This document shows, piece after piece, positions 1 to 6,698 of a DNA stretch of 9,710 nt. Position 1 is the stretch's first letter; each line of letters starts with the position of its first letter. Both the position numbers and the translations under genes were made by a program. The notes under the pieces were generated by a model. That model did no database searches. It was not told the DNA's origin and saw only the letters and a program-made list of their open reading frames with translations. Source of the DNA: Deltaproteobacteria bacterium (lineage in GTDB: Bacteria > Myxococcota_A > UBA796 > CAJQPC01); the NCBI GenBank assembly GCA_016717595.1, contig JADKFE010000113.1, positions 1 to 9,710 of the forward strand, in the 5' to 3' direction.

Positions 1-1491
1 CAAGGCGTTCATCTTGGCGTGGAACTGCAGGCCCAGCACACCGTCGCCGAGGTCCAACATGCTCGCGCTGTCGTTGGACTTGAGCGCGCCGCGCTTGAGC
101 TTCACCTCAGAGAGGAACAGCCAGCCGTCAGAGCCGGGGACGGGCTTGGCCGAGGCCGTCGTTGGGTCCCAGTAGGTCTGCACGCCGTTGGCGTCACGGG
201 CGTAGAACGACTCACGGCCAGCGTCTAACATCGCCTTCACCCAGGGGGTGACGGTGAGGCCATCGGCCTCCATGCGGGCGGCCGAGGCGCGCACGCCGAT
301 GGCGTCCCAGGTCTCGAAGGGGCCGAGATCCCAAGCGAAGCCCCAGCGCATGCCGCGGTCGATGTTCACGATGTCGTCGGCGATCTCGGGCAGGCGGTTG
401 GCCGAGTAGATCAGCGTCTCGGCGGTGACGGCCCAGGCGCACTTGGCGGCGGCGTCGTCGCCGGCGATCACCGTGGCGACCTTCTCCCCGGCGGACTCCT
501 TCTTCTTGGCGGCGCCGAGGCTGGGGAAGCGGGGCTTGCCCGTGGGCTTGTACTCGCCCGTGACCACGTCGCGGAAGAGGATGACCGTCTTGCCGTTCTC
601 ATCCTTGGACTTGAGGTAGAAGCCCTTGCCCGTCTTGCCGCCGAGGGAGCCCTCGGTGATCATCTGCTTGAGCCAAGGCGGGGAGACGAAACGCTCGCGG
701 GCCTCGTCGTCATGGGCGTTGTTCAGCACGTTGCCGAAGACGTGGTCGAGGGTGTCGAGGCCCACGAGGTCGGCGGTGCGGAACACGGCGCTGGACGGGC
801 GGCCCATGGCCGAGCCGAAGATCGTGTCGATCTCGTCTACGGTGAGGCCAAACTTGCCCATGTTCTCGAACACGGAGAGGATGCCGAAGGTGCCGACGCG
901 GTTGGCGACGAAGTTCGGGGTGTCCTTGCCGTACACGATGCCTTTGCCCAGCACCCGCTCACCGAACTTCGCCACGGCGGCGAGCACGTCAGCGGAGGTG
1001 TCAGGGCCCGCCACCAGCTCCAACAGGCGCATGTAGCGCACGGGGTTGAAGAAGTGGGTGACGAGGAAGTGGGCGCGGAGCTCATCCGACATCGAGGCCG
1101 CCATGTCGGCGAGCTTGATGCCCGAGGTGTTGGAGGCGACGATGGAGCCGGGCTTGCGGTTGGCCGCGACCCACTCGTACACCTTCTTCTTGATGTTCAG
1201 GTTCTCGACGACGACCTCGATGACGAGGTCACACTCGCCGAGCAGGCCCGCGTCGTCGTCGTAGTTGGCGGGGGTGACCAGGCGCGCGTCGTCGGCCTTG
1301 TAGAACACCGCCGGCTTGGACTTCTGGGCGTTGAGGATGCCGTCCTTGGCGATCTTGCGACGATCCCCGCCGTCCCGGGGGAGGATGTCGAAGAGCACCG
1401 AGGGGATGCCAGCGTTGGCCAGATGCGCGGCGATGCCCTGGCCCATGACCCCGGCGCCGAGCACGGCGACCTTACGGATGTCGTAGCCCAT
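1..1491 (-). CDS. fadN: FadN-type 3-hydroxyacyl-CoA dehydrogenase / enoyl-CoA hydratase, 3' end missing
   Basis: This is a beta-oxidation enzyme that oxidises 3-hydroxyacyl-CoA with NAD and, in the complete protein, also hydrates enoyl-CoA. The 497 codons present start at the ATG complementary to 1489-1491, with GGAG about 5 nt upstream. A Rossmann motif GAGVMG lies at residues 12-17. The SNTS segment (119-122), the THFFNP His (H146), Glu158 and Asn197 match the catalytic region of 3-hydroxyacyl-CoA dehydrogenases, and the helical C-terminal dimerisation domain spans about 188-292. The last visible residues, LDLGDGVLGLQFHAKMNAL, look like the first strand of a crotonase domain. Dehydrogenase first and hydratase last is the FadN order (about 790 residues), the reverse of FadB/FadJ. 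The reading frame is open to the left edge. A FadR-like operator upstream supports a fatty-acid degradation role. Identification of the dehydrogenase is secure; the fadN assignment rests on domain order. Confidence 0.93.
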   Translation of the reverse strand, partial: MGYDIRKVAVLGAGVMGQGIAAHLANAGIPSVLFDILPRDGGDRRKIAKDGILNAQKSKPAVFYKADDARLVTPANYDDDAGLLGECDLVIEVVVENLNIKKKVYEWVAANRKPGSIVASNTSGIKLADMAASMSDELRAHFLVTHFFNPVRYMRLLELVAGPDTSADVLAAVAKFGERVLGKGIVYGKDTPNFVANRVGTFGILSVFENMGKFGLTVDEIDTIFGSAMGRPSSAVFRTADLVGLDTLDHVFGNVLNNAHDDEARERFVSPPWLKQMITEGSLGGKTGKGFYLKSKDENGKTVILFRDVVTGEYKPTGKPRFPSLGAAKKKESAGEKVATVIAGDDAAAKCAWAVTAETLIYSANRLPEIADDIVNIDRGMRWGFAWDLGPFETWDAIGVRASAARMEADGLTVTPWVKAMLDAGRESFYARDANGVQTYWDPTTASAKPVPGSDGWLFLSEVKLKRGALKSNDSASMLDLGDGVLGLQFHAKMNAL

Positions 1492-1522
1492 CTCTGCTCC
1501 TGCGCGGCCCGCGAGAGCCGCT

Positions 1523-1541
1523 CCCCGAGGTGGCCTCGGGG
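1523..1541 (-). promoter_or_regulatory. Strong hairpin in the fadN leader
   Basis: CCCCGAGG (1523-1530) and CCTCGGGG (1534-1541) form a perfect 8-bp stem with a 3-nt loop. It lies between the putative operator and the fadN ribosome binding site. A second, weaker GCGGC/GCCGC stem follows nearer the start codon. No U-run follows, so a simple intrinsic terminator is unlikely. An mRNA-stability element or a chance GC-rich fold are both possible. Confidence 0.4.
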
Positions 1542-1553
1542 CTTGGGGTGAAA

Positions 1554-1571
1554 TGAATGAATGCTCACTCA
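1554..1571. promoter_or_regulatory. Putative FadR-type (TetR-family) operator
   Basis: The 18-nt site TGAATGAATGCTCACTCA is an imperfect palindrome of the form TGAnTGA-N4-TCAnTCA. It agrees with the known Bacillus FadR box (TGAATGAMTANTCATTCA) at all but two defined positions. It lies 63 nt upstream of the fadN start, just downstream of the best promoter candidate for that strand. A repressor bound there would block initiation or early elongation. Acyl-CoA-responsive TetR regulators with boxes of this kind control fad genes in several phyla. The regulator itself is not in the window. Confidence 0.72.
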
Positions 1572-1579
1572 GTAGAGCC

Positions 1580-1607
1580 TTTCTATACCACACCTCAAGA
1601 GTTGCAA
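1580..1607 (-). promoter_or_regulatory. Tentative fadN promoter
   Basis: On the minus strand, TTGCAA (1602-1607) could be a -35 element, with overlapping -10 candidates TATAGA (1582-1587, spacer 14) or TAGAAA (1580-1585, spacer 16). Spacing and match are imperfect. The location immediately upstream of the FadR-like operator is the main support. Confidence 0.35.
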
Positions 1608-1701
1608 CGTCGGGCCCAAGATTGTTGACGCGGCGCTCACAGCCCCCGGCGCCTGCCGCCCGCTGGCCCCGTCCTGGCCGCCGAGCCGTCGCCCGCTGAG
1701 A

Positions 1702-1707
1702 TATAGT
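1702..1707 (+). promoter_or_regulatory. -10-like element before the kinase-fold gene
   Basis: TATAGT lies 26 nt before the GTG start at 1734, in an otherwise GC-rich region. A strong AGGAGG ribosome binding site follows at 1722-1727. No convincing -35 hexamer is visible at 16-18 nt upstream. Similar TATA/GATA-containing hexamers precede several other genes in the window. Confidence 0.35.
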
Positions 1708-1733
1708 GGCCCGCTTACGGCAGGAGGCCCGAC

Positions 1734-2816
1734 GTGATCTGCAGCGGCTGCAGCGCCCAAACCGAGCGCGCTCCATGTGAGCTCTGCGCCGCGGATCCTT
1801 ACCTCGACGGCCGCTTTCGCCTCGACGACGCCGTGGCCCCCGGCCTCTACGCCGCCACGCTGATCAACCCCAACCCCCGCCTGGGCGACGCCACGAGCGG
1901 CTCCGCCGAGGTGATGATCGAGCGCCTGGCCGTGGGCGAGCGCCTGCCGACGGCCTTGGCCCGGGCCCGCGCGCTGCGGGGCGCGAACCACCACACCCTG
2001 CCCGCGCGCCGGGGTGAGGTCGTCACCGGCGAGGGCCATGGGGCGATCCTGTGGCGAGTGCATGAGCGGATCCAGGGCGAGTCGTTGCGCGCCTTGGCCC
2101 CCCTCGACGAGCAAGAGCTGTTCTCGCTCCTCGACGACGGGGCGGCGGCGCTGGCGGCCCTTCACGAGGAGGGCGCGGGCTTGGGCCCCATCGACCCCGA
2201 GCGCGCCATTCGTCGCTCGGACGGGAGCTGGGCGTTTCTGGGCGCCGGGCGTGAGAGCGCGCGCCCCGACGAGGACGTGCTGGCCTTGGGCCGCCTGGCG
2301 CTGTTCGCCGCCACCGGAGACAGCCGCGACGGCCCCCGGGCGGGCCTCGCCGAGCGCGCCGAGCTCTCCGCGCCCCTCAAAGAGCTCCTCCGCCAGCTCA
2401 CCGACCCGTCCCGGCCTGTCCCCACGGCCTCCGCCCTGAGCGAACGTGTAGGCGCGGCCTGGGGCAGACACTACGGCGGCCCGCCGCGCCCAGATCCCAT
2501 CGACAGCTGGGACGAGGCCCCCACCGTCGCCGTCTCCGCCCACGGCGCCGCCGGCCTCGGCGCCGATGAAGACACCGACGTCAGCGAGCCGAGCCTCTCC
2601 GACCCCAGCGGCGTCGAGATGACGAGCGATCACGGCCTCACCCCGGCGGAGCCCCTGCCCGCCCCAACGCCCGCCCCGACGACGACCAAAGCGCCCGCCC
2701 CACCCGCGGTGGTGTTCACGTCCATCACGGCGTCATCATCCTCTTCGGCCCCCTGGCCGTGGGTGCTCTTGATCAGCGTCTTGGGCCTCCTGGCCTTGGG
2801 CCTCTTGCTCTCCTGA
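1734..2816 (+). CDS. Zinc-ribbon, kinase-fold protein (predicted pseudokinase) with C-terminal membrane anchor
   Basis: The 360-residue protein starts at GTG 1734 with AGGAGG 6 nt upstream. Cys3, Cys6, Cys15 and Cys18 form a CxxC-x8-CxxC zinc ribbon. Residues about 24-240 follow the layout of a bacterial Ser/Thr kinase: a 'LDGRFRL' opening, a VMIERL strand where VAIK would be, a GESLRALAPLDE hinge region, an ALHEEGAGLGPIDPERAI loop, a DEDVLALG segment and a final LTDPS..P.TAS helix region. The key residues appear lost: Glu replaces the ATP-binding Lys, the HRD..N loop reads LGPIDPER, and GAG stands where DFG is expected. A Pro/Ala/Thr/Ser-rich linker (about 260-340) leads to one hydrophobic helix (341-359) at the very C-terminus, so the bulk is probably cytoplasmic and tail-anchored. 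It likely senses or scaffolds rather than phosphorylates. The kinase relationship is inferred from pattern alone. Confidence 0.72.
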   Translation: MICSGCSAQTERAPCELCAADPYLDGRFRLDDAVAPGLYAATLINPNPRLGDATSGSAEVMIERLAVGERLPTALARARALRGANHHTLPARRGEVVTGEGHGAILWRVHERIQGESLRALAPLDEQELFSLLDDGAAALAALHEEGAGLGPIDPERAIRRSDGSWAFLGAGRESARPDEDVLALGRLALFAATGDSRDGPRAGLAERAELSAPLKELLRQLTDPSRPVPTASALSERVGAAWGRHYGGPPRPDPIDSWDEAPTVAVSAHGAAGLGADEDTDVSEPSLSDPSGVEMTSDHGLTPAEPLPAPTPAPTTTKAPAPPAVVFTSITASSSSSAPWPWVLLISVLGLLALGLLLS

Positions 2817-2850
2817 GCGAGCCCCCTACCGCCGCGCGACGGCCACGATA

Positions 2851-2864
2851 TGAGGGCGCCCTCA
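2851..2864. promoter_or_regulatory. Perfect 14-bp palindrome upstream of the dehydrogenase operon
   Basis: TGAGGGCGCCCTCA is fully self-complementary. It sits in the 76-nt gap before the aldehyde dehydrogenase gene, overlapping the end of a GATATG -10-like hexamer (2847-2852). The position suits a repressor operator for the three-gene operon. It could instead be a short hairpin, or chance in GC-rich DNA. Confidence 0.4.
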
Positions 2865-2892
2865 GACCCCCGCCGCGAGTGAGGCCGCCCCA

Positions 2893-4284
2893 ATGCCCAA
2901 CGTGCAACGCACCTATACCCCCGTCGATGGCTCGCTCTATGTTGAGCGCCCTCTGGCCACCCCTGAAGAGCTCGGCCAGGCCTTAGAGCGCGCCCAGCGC
3001 GGCTTCTTGACCTGGCGTAAGGCCCCGCTCTCCGAGCGCATCGCCGGGGTGAACGCCTTCGTCGAGGCCTTCTTGGCCAAACGTGAAGAGATCATCCCCG
3101 AGCTGAGCTGGCAGATGGGCCGCCCGATCCGCTACAGCCCCGGCGAGCTGCGCGGCTTTGAGGAGCGCGCCCGGGTGATGATGGCCCTGGCCCCCGAGGC
3201 CCTCGCCGACATCCGCCCCACGGCAAAAGACGGCTTCGACCGCTTCATCCGCCGCGAGCCCCTGGGCGTCGTGCTCGCCTTGGCGCCGTGGAACTACCCC
3301 TACCTCACCGCCGTGAACACCATCGTCCCCGCCCTGCTCTCCGGCGACGTGGTGCTGCTCAAACACTCCGATCAAACCCCGCTCTGCGCCGAGCGCCTCT
3401 CCCAGGCGGCCAAAGACGCCGGGCTGCCCGAGGGTGTGCTGGAGCACATCCACATGAGCCACGCCCTCACCGCCGAGGCCATCCACGACGAGCGGGTCGC
3501 CTTTGTGGCCTTCACCGGCAGCGTCGAGGGCGGCCGCGCCGTTCACCGCGCCGCCGCCGAGCGTTTTGTCGCCGTGGGCTTAGAGCTCGGCGGCAAAGAC
3601 CCGGCCTATGTGCGCGCCGACGCGGACCTGCCCTACGCCATCGAGAACGTCGTCGATGGCGCCTTCTTTAACTCTGGGCAGTCCTGCTGCGGCATCGAGC
3701 GGGTCTACGTTCACGAGAGCGTCTACGATCAGTTCGTGGAGGGCGCCGCCGCCCTGGTGCGCCAGTACAAGCTCGGCAGCCCCATGGACCCGGAGACCAC
3801 GCTCTCCCCCGTGGTGCGCGGAAGCAACGCCGACCGCATCCGCGCCCACATCAAGCAGGCCATCGAGCTCGGCGCCCGGCCGCTCATCGACGCCTCGGAC
3901 TTCCCCGCCGCCCAAGACTCCGGCCCCTACCTCGCCCCCCAGGTGCTCGTGGACGTCGATCACGACATGGAGGTGATGTGGGAGGAGACCTTCGGGCCCG
4001 TCGTGGGCATCATGAAGGTGGACGGCGACGATCGTGCCGTGGAGCTGATGAACGACAGCCCCTACGGCCTCACCGCCTCGGTCTGGACAAAGGACGCCGC
4101 CGCCGCCATGGCCATCGGCGAGCGCCTGGAGACGGGCACGGTGTTTATGAACCGCTGCGACTACCTCGACCCGGCCCTGGCCTGGGTCGGCGTGAAGAAC
4201 AGCGGCCGCGGCTGCACGCTCTCCGCCGTGGGCTTTGAGCAGCTCACCCGGCCCAAGTCTTTCCACCTTCGCCTCAACACCTGA
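2893..4284 (+). CDS. NAD(P)-dependent aldehyde dehydrogenase
   Basis: A 463-residue aldehyde dehydrogenase that oxidises an aldehyde to its carboxylate. The family signatures are in order: the active-site Asn in PWNYP (N134), the cofactor-binding Lys in LLKHS (K157), FTGS (207-210), the general base Glu in LELGGKDP (E231), the catalytic Cys in GQSCCG (C265), and EETFGP (364-369). All catalytic residues are present and the length is normal for the soluble family. GAGG lies 8 nt before the ATG. It is the first gene of an apparent operon with an iron alcohol dehydrogenase 21 nt downstream and a glutamine amidotransferase-like gene after that, so the aldehyde is probably made by the neighbouring alcohol dehydrogenase. 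The substrate cannot be read from the sequence. A gamma-glutamyl-aminoaldehyde is one candidate suggested by context; a semialdehyde is another. Confidence 0.95.
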   Translation: MPNVQRTYTPVDGSLYVERPLATPEELGQALERAQRGFLTWRKAPLSERIAGVNAFVEAFLAKREEIIPELSWQMGRPIRYSPGELRGFEERARVMMALAPEALADIRPTAKDGFDRFIRREPLGVVLALAPWNYPYLTAVNTIVPALLSGDVVLLKHSDQTPLCAERLSQAAKDAGLPEGVLEHIHMSHALTAEAIHDERVAFVAFTGSVEGGRAVHRAAAERFVAVGLELGGKDPAYVRADADLPYAIENVVDGAFFNSGQSCCGIERVYVHESVYDQFVEGAAALVRQYKLGSPMDPETTLSPVVRGSNADRIRAHIKQAIELGARPLIDASDFPAAQDSGPYLAPQVLVDVDHDMEVMWEETFGPVVGIMKVDGDDRAVELMNDSPYGLTASVWTKDAAAAMAIGERLETGTVFMNRCDYLDPALAWVGVKNSGRGCTLSAVGFEQLTRPKSFHLRLNT

Positions 4285-4305
4285 TCCCCAAGGGCGCCCC
4301 ACACC

Positions 4306-5484
4306 ATGTCCTTCAACCCCGCCGCGTTCACCCGCAACCTCAACTACCCCACCGCCGTGCGGTTTGGCCCGGGCCGCATCAGCGAGCTCCCCGCGGCCTG
4401 CCGCGCCTTGGGCATGTCCCGGCCCCTCTTGGTGACCGACCCTGGCCTCGCGGCCTTGCCCGTCGTCGCCGAGGCCCTGCGCATCAACCACGACGCCGGG
4501 CTGCCCACGGGCCTGTTCTCCGACGTGAAGCCCAACCCCGTCGGCAAGAACGTCGATGACGGTGTGGCGGCGTTTAAGGCCGGCGGCCACGACGGCGTCA
4601 TCGCCTTTGGCGGCGGCAGCGCGCTCGACGCGGCGAAGGCCATCGCCTTGATGGTCGGCCAAGACCGCCCGCTGTGGGACTACGAGGACGTGGGCGACTG
4701 GTGGACCCGGGTGAAGCCCGAGGGCATGGCGCCGGTCGTGGCGGTGCCGACCACGTCGGGCACGGGCTCTGAGGTGGGTCGCGCCTCGGTGATCAAGGAC
4801 GAGGCCGCCCAGGTCAAGAAGATCATCTTCCACCCCAAGATGTTGCCCGCCATCGTCATCGCCGACCCGGCGCTCACCGTGGGCCTGCCCAAAGGCGCCA
4901 CGGCGGCCACGGGCATGGACGCCCTCTCCCACAACCTGGAGGCCTACTGCGCCCCGGGCTTCCACCCCCTCGCCGACGGCATCGCCCTGGAGGGCATGCG
5001 CCTGGTGGACGTGTCCTTGCGTGACGCCACCCGCGACGGCGGGGATCTCGCCGCGCGCTCGAACATGATGGCGGCCTCGATGATGGGCGCCACGGCGTTC
5101 CAGAAGGGCCTCGGCGGCATGCACGCCTTGGCGCACCCCATCGGCGCCGTGCTCGACGCCCACCACGGCCTGATCAACGCCGTGGTGATGCCTTATGTGC
5201 TCATCCACAACCGCCAGGCCATCGCCGAGCGCCTCGCCCGGGCCGCCGCGTACATGGGCCTCGCCGAGCACAGCTTCGAGGGCTTCTTGAACTGGGTGCT
5301 CAAGCTGCGTGAGGATCTGGGCATCCCCCACACCGCCGACGCCTTGGGCGTCACCGAGGCCCATGTGGACCGCCTCGCGCACATGGCGGTTGAAGACCCC
5401 AGCGCGGGCACCAACCCCACGGTGCTCACCGCCGCGGAGTACGCCCAGATCCTGCGCAAGTCCCTCGCCGGCGACCTGTACTGA
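4306..5484 (+). CDS. Iron-containing alcohol dehydrogenase
   Basis: A 392-residue group III alcohol dehydrogenase that interconverts an alcohol and an aldehyde with NAD(P). The nucleotide-binding GGGS motif is at 102-105 (FGGGSALDAAKAIAL), and PTTSGTGSE lies at about 148-156. The metal ligands fit the FucO pattern: Asp205 and His209 in GMDALSHNLEAY, His273 in GGMHALAHPIGA, and His287 in DAHHGLINAVVMP, with the 14-residue spacing between the last two conserved. The length is typical. The gene begins 21 nt after the aldehyde dehydrogenase with only a weak ribosome binding site, and its stop overlaps the next start by 1 nt (TGATG). Both features suggest one transcript with coupled translation. 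Working with the upstream dehydrogenase it would carry out alcohol-to-acid oxidation, but the substrate is unknown. Confidence 0.95.
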   Translation: MSFNPAAFTRNLNYPTAVRFGPGRISELPAACRALGMSRPLLVTDPGLAALPVVAEALRINHDAGLPTGLFSDVKPNPVGKNVDDGVAAFKAGGHDGVIAFGGGSALDAAKAIALMVGQDRPLWDYEDVGDWWTRVKPEGMAPVVAVPTTSGTGSEVGRASVIKDEAAQVKKIIFHPKMLPAIVIADPALTVGLPKGATAATGMDALSHNLEAYCAPGFHPLADGIALEGMRLVDVSLRDATRDGGDLAARSNMMAASMMGATAFQKGLGGMHALAHPIGAVLDAHHGLINAVVMPYVLIHNRQAIAERLARAAAYMGLAEHSFEGFLNWVLKLREDLGIPHTADALGVTEAHVDRLAHMAVEDPSAGTNPTVLTAAEYAQILRKSLAGDLY

Positions 5485-6179
5485 TGTCCACCAAGGTGCT
5501 CGTGCTCAAGACCGGGACCACCCACCCTGACTTGGTGGCCCGGGATGGGGACTACGACGCCTGGTTTGTGCGGTCTCTGCCCTGCCCGCCTGAGGACGTG
5601 ACCGTCGTGCCCGTGTACGACGGCGCGCCCCTGCCGCAGAACCCCGAGGCCTACGGCGGGATCATCCTCACCGGCTCGCCGCTCTCTGTGCGGGATGAGG
5701 CGCCGTGGATGCGGGCGCTCGGCGAGTGGGCCGTGTCCCGCGCCGAGGCCGGTCAGCCCGTGCTGGGCGTCTGTTTTGGGCACCAGCTCATCGGTGAGGT
5801 CTTGGGCGGTCGTGTGGAGCCCAACCCCAACGGCCGCGAGGCGGGCACGGTGGAGGTTCAGCTCACCGATGAAGGGGCCGCGGACCCCTTGTTTGAGGGC
5901 TTCCCCGCCCAGCTCATCGTGCAGGCCACCCACAACGACGCCTTGGTGATCCCGCCCAGCGCCCCCGGCGTGCGCCGCCTCGCCGGGAACGGCAACACCC
6001 CCTGGCAGGCCTTCGCCTGGGGCAACAACCTGCGCGCGGTGCAGTTTCACCCCGAGCTCGCCGACACCAGCCTTCAGACCTTGCTGGACCTGCGCGGCTG
6101 GGAGGGCAGCACGCGGCCGTCCCCGCATGGCGAGGCGCTGTTGCGGGCCTGGTATCAGCGCTGGGTGGCGAAGGCTTAG
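5484..6179 (+). CDS. Class I glutamine amidotransferase-like hydrolase
   Basis: A 231-residue stand-alone class I glutamine amidotransferase domain, similar in layout to the N-terminal domain of GuaA and its solitary relatives. The nucleophile elbow GVCFGHQ places the Cys at 97. QFHPE supplies His189 and Glu191, completing the Cys-His-Glu triad. The oxyanion-type glycine region is ILTGSP (61-66). No synthetase domain is attached and no partner subunit is nearby. Together with the operon position behind two dehydrogenases, this favours an independent hydrolase acting on a gamma-glutamyl amide, as PuuD-type enzymes do, although the sequence pattern itself is closer to GuaA-like proteins. The start overlaps the preceding stop by 1 nt and has no strong ribosome binding site, so translation is probably coupled. 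The final TAG overlaps the stop codon of the convergent gene. Confidence 0.88.
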   Translation: MSTKVLVLKTGTTHPDLVARDGDYDAWFVRSLPCPPEDVTVVPVYDGAPLPQNPEAYGGIILTGSPLSVRDEAPWMRALGEWAVSRAEAGQPVLGVCFGHQLIGEVLGGRVEPNPNGREAGTVEVQLTDEGAADPLFEGFPAQLIVQATHNDALVIPPSAPGVRRLAGNGNTPWQAFAWGNNLRAVQFHPELADTSLQTLLDLRGWEGSTRPSPHGEALLRAWYQRWVAKA

Positions 6180-6622
6180 GCGGCGCGCTCGGCGGCGGCC
6201 TCACCAAGCGCGGCGTCTTCAGCCAGAAGCGCCGCCCAGGCCCGCATGTACACGATGACGTCCTCCCGCCGGTTGTGGCGCAAGTCCAGGCGGCCCACCC
6301 GCCGCACCACGCGGGGGTCGCTCAGGCGCTCCAGGCGGCCGATGTCTTGGGCGCTGACCCCGAGGTCCATGATGCGGCTGAGGATGTAGTCCATGGGGAA
6401 GCCGCTGCCGGGGCAATATTCGCGGGCCTGCTCTCCCCAGTCCTCCACCGCGCGGCGGATGGCGGCGGCGTGAATCTGCGCCGGGCTGAGCTGGGTGATC
6501 GTCTGCGCGAGGTGCCCGCAGTTGCAGGCGCCTTGGTGGCCCCACTGGTAGTCCACGCCCGTCTCTAAGCGGGCGGCCGTGCGGAGCAGCGCGTCGATCA
6601 GCGGGCCGGGGAAGGCGCTCAT
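6176..6622 (-). CDS. Uncharacterised conserved-looking protein with CxC motif
   Basis: A 148-residue soluble protein of unknown function. I chose the ATG at 6620-6622 (MSAFPGPLIDALL) because GAGG lies 5 nt upstream. An in-frame ATG at 6658 (MAQSKE) has no ribosome binding site, and further extension runs into the next gene. The most distinctive segment is YQWGHQGACNCGHLAQ (25-40), with Cys33, Cys35 and nearby His29 and His37 that could bind metal. Cys70 lies in a REYCPGSGFPMD segment. The rest is predicted helical (LSRIMDLGVSAQDIGRLERLSD, VIVYMRAWAALLAED). I recall similar GACNCG-containing hypothetical proteins in Bacteroidota, but cannot confirm this here. It is probably co-transcribed with the 53-aa gene 76 nt upstream. 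Its stop overlaps that of the convergent amidotransferase gene by 4 nt, leaving no room for a terminator. Confidence 0.82.
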   Translation of the reverse strand: MSAFPGPLIDALLRTAARLETGVDYQWGHQGACNCGHLAQTITQLSPAQIHAAAIRRAVEDWGEQAREYCPGSGFPMDYILSRIMDLGVSAQDIGRLERLSDPRVVRRVGRLDLRHNRREDVIVYMRAWAALLAEDAALGEAAAERAA

Positions 6623-6676
6623 GGTGACCTCGGGAGGTGTCTCTTTAGACTGTGCCATGAGGTGGGGGAGCTTGCG

Positions 6677-6696
6677 CGGGGTGTCGCGCCACCCCG
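6677..6696. other. Hairpin between the two minus-strand genes
   Basis: CGGGGTG (6677-6683) and CACCCCG (6690-6696) form a perfect 7-bp stem with a 6-nt loop, beginning 2 nt after the stop codon of the 53-aa gene. No U-run follows in either direction. It may attenuate transcription into the 148-aa gene or protect the 3' end of the short message. One arm contains a copy of the 13-nt repeat. Confidence 0.45.
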
Positions 6697-6698
6697 GC

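Noticed and set aside
712..1551. 279-codon open frame on the plus strand
   Set aside because: It lies antisense to the fadN reading frame, which carries complete dehydrogenase motifs.
1569..2633. 354-codon open frame on the minus strand
   Set aside because: It is antisense to the zinc-ribbon kinase-fold gene, which has a strong ribosome binding site, a Cys4 motif and a membrane helix; the antisense product shows no domain features.
3580..5382. 600-codon open frame on the minus strand
   Set aside because: It runs antisense to two well-defined dehydrogenase genes. Its product is a Val/Gly/His-rich low-complexity translation typical of antisense frames in GC-rich DNA.
5193..6128. 311-codon open frame on the minus strand
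   Set aside because: It overlaps the alcohol dehydrogenase and amidotransferase genes antisense and lacks any recognisable motif.
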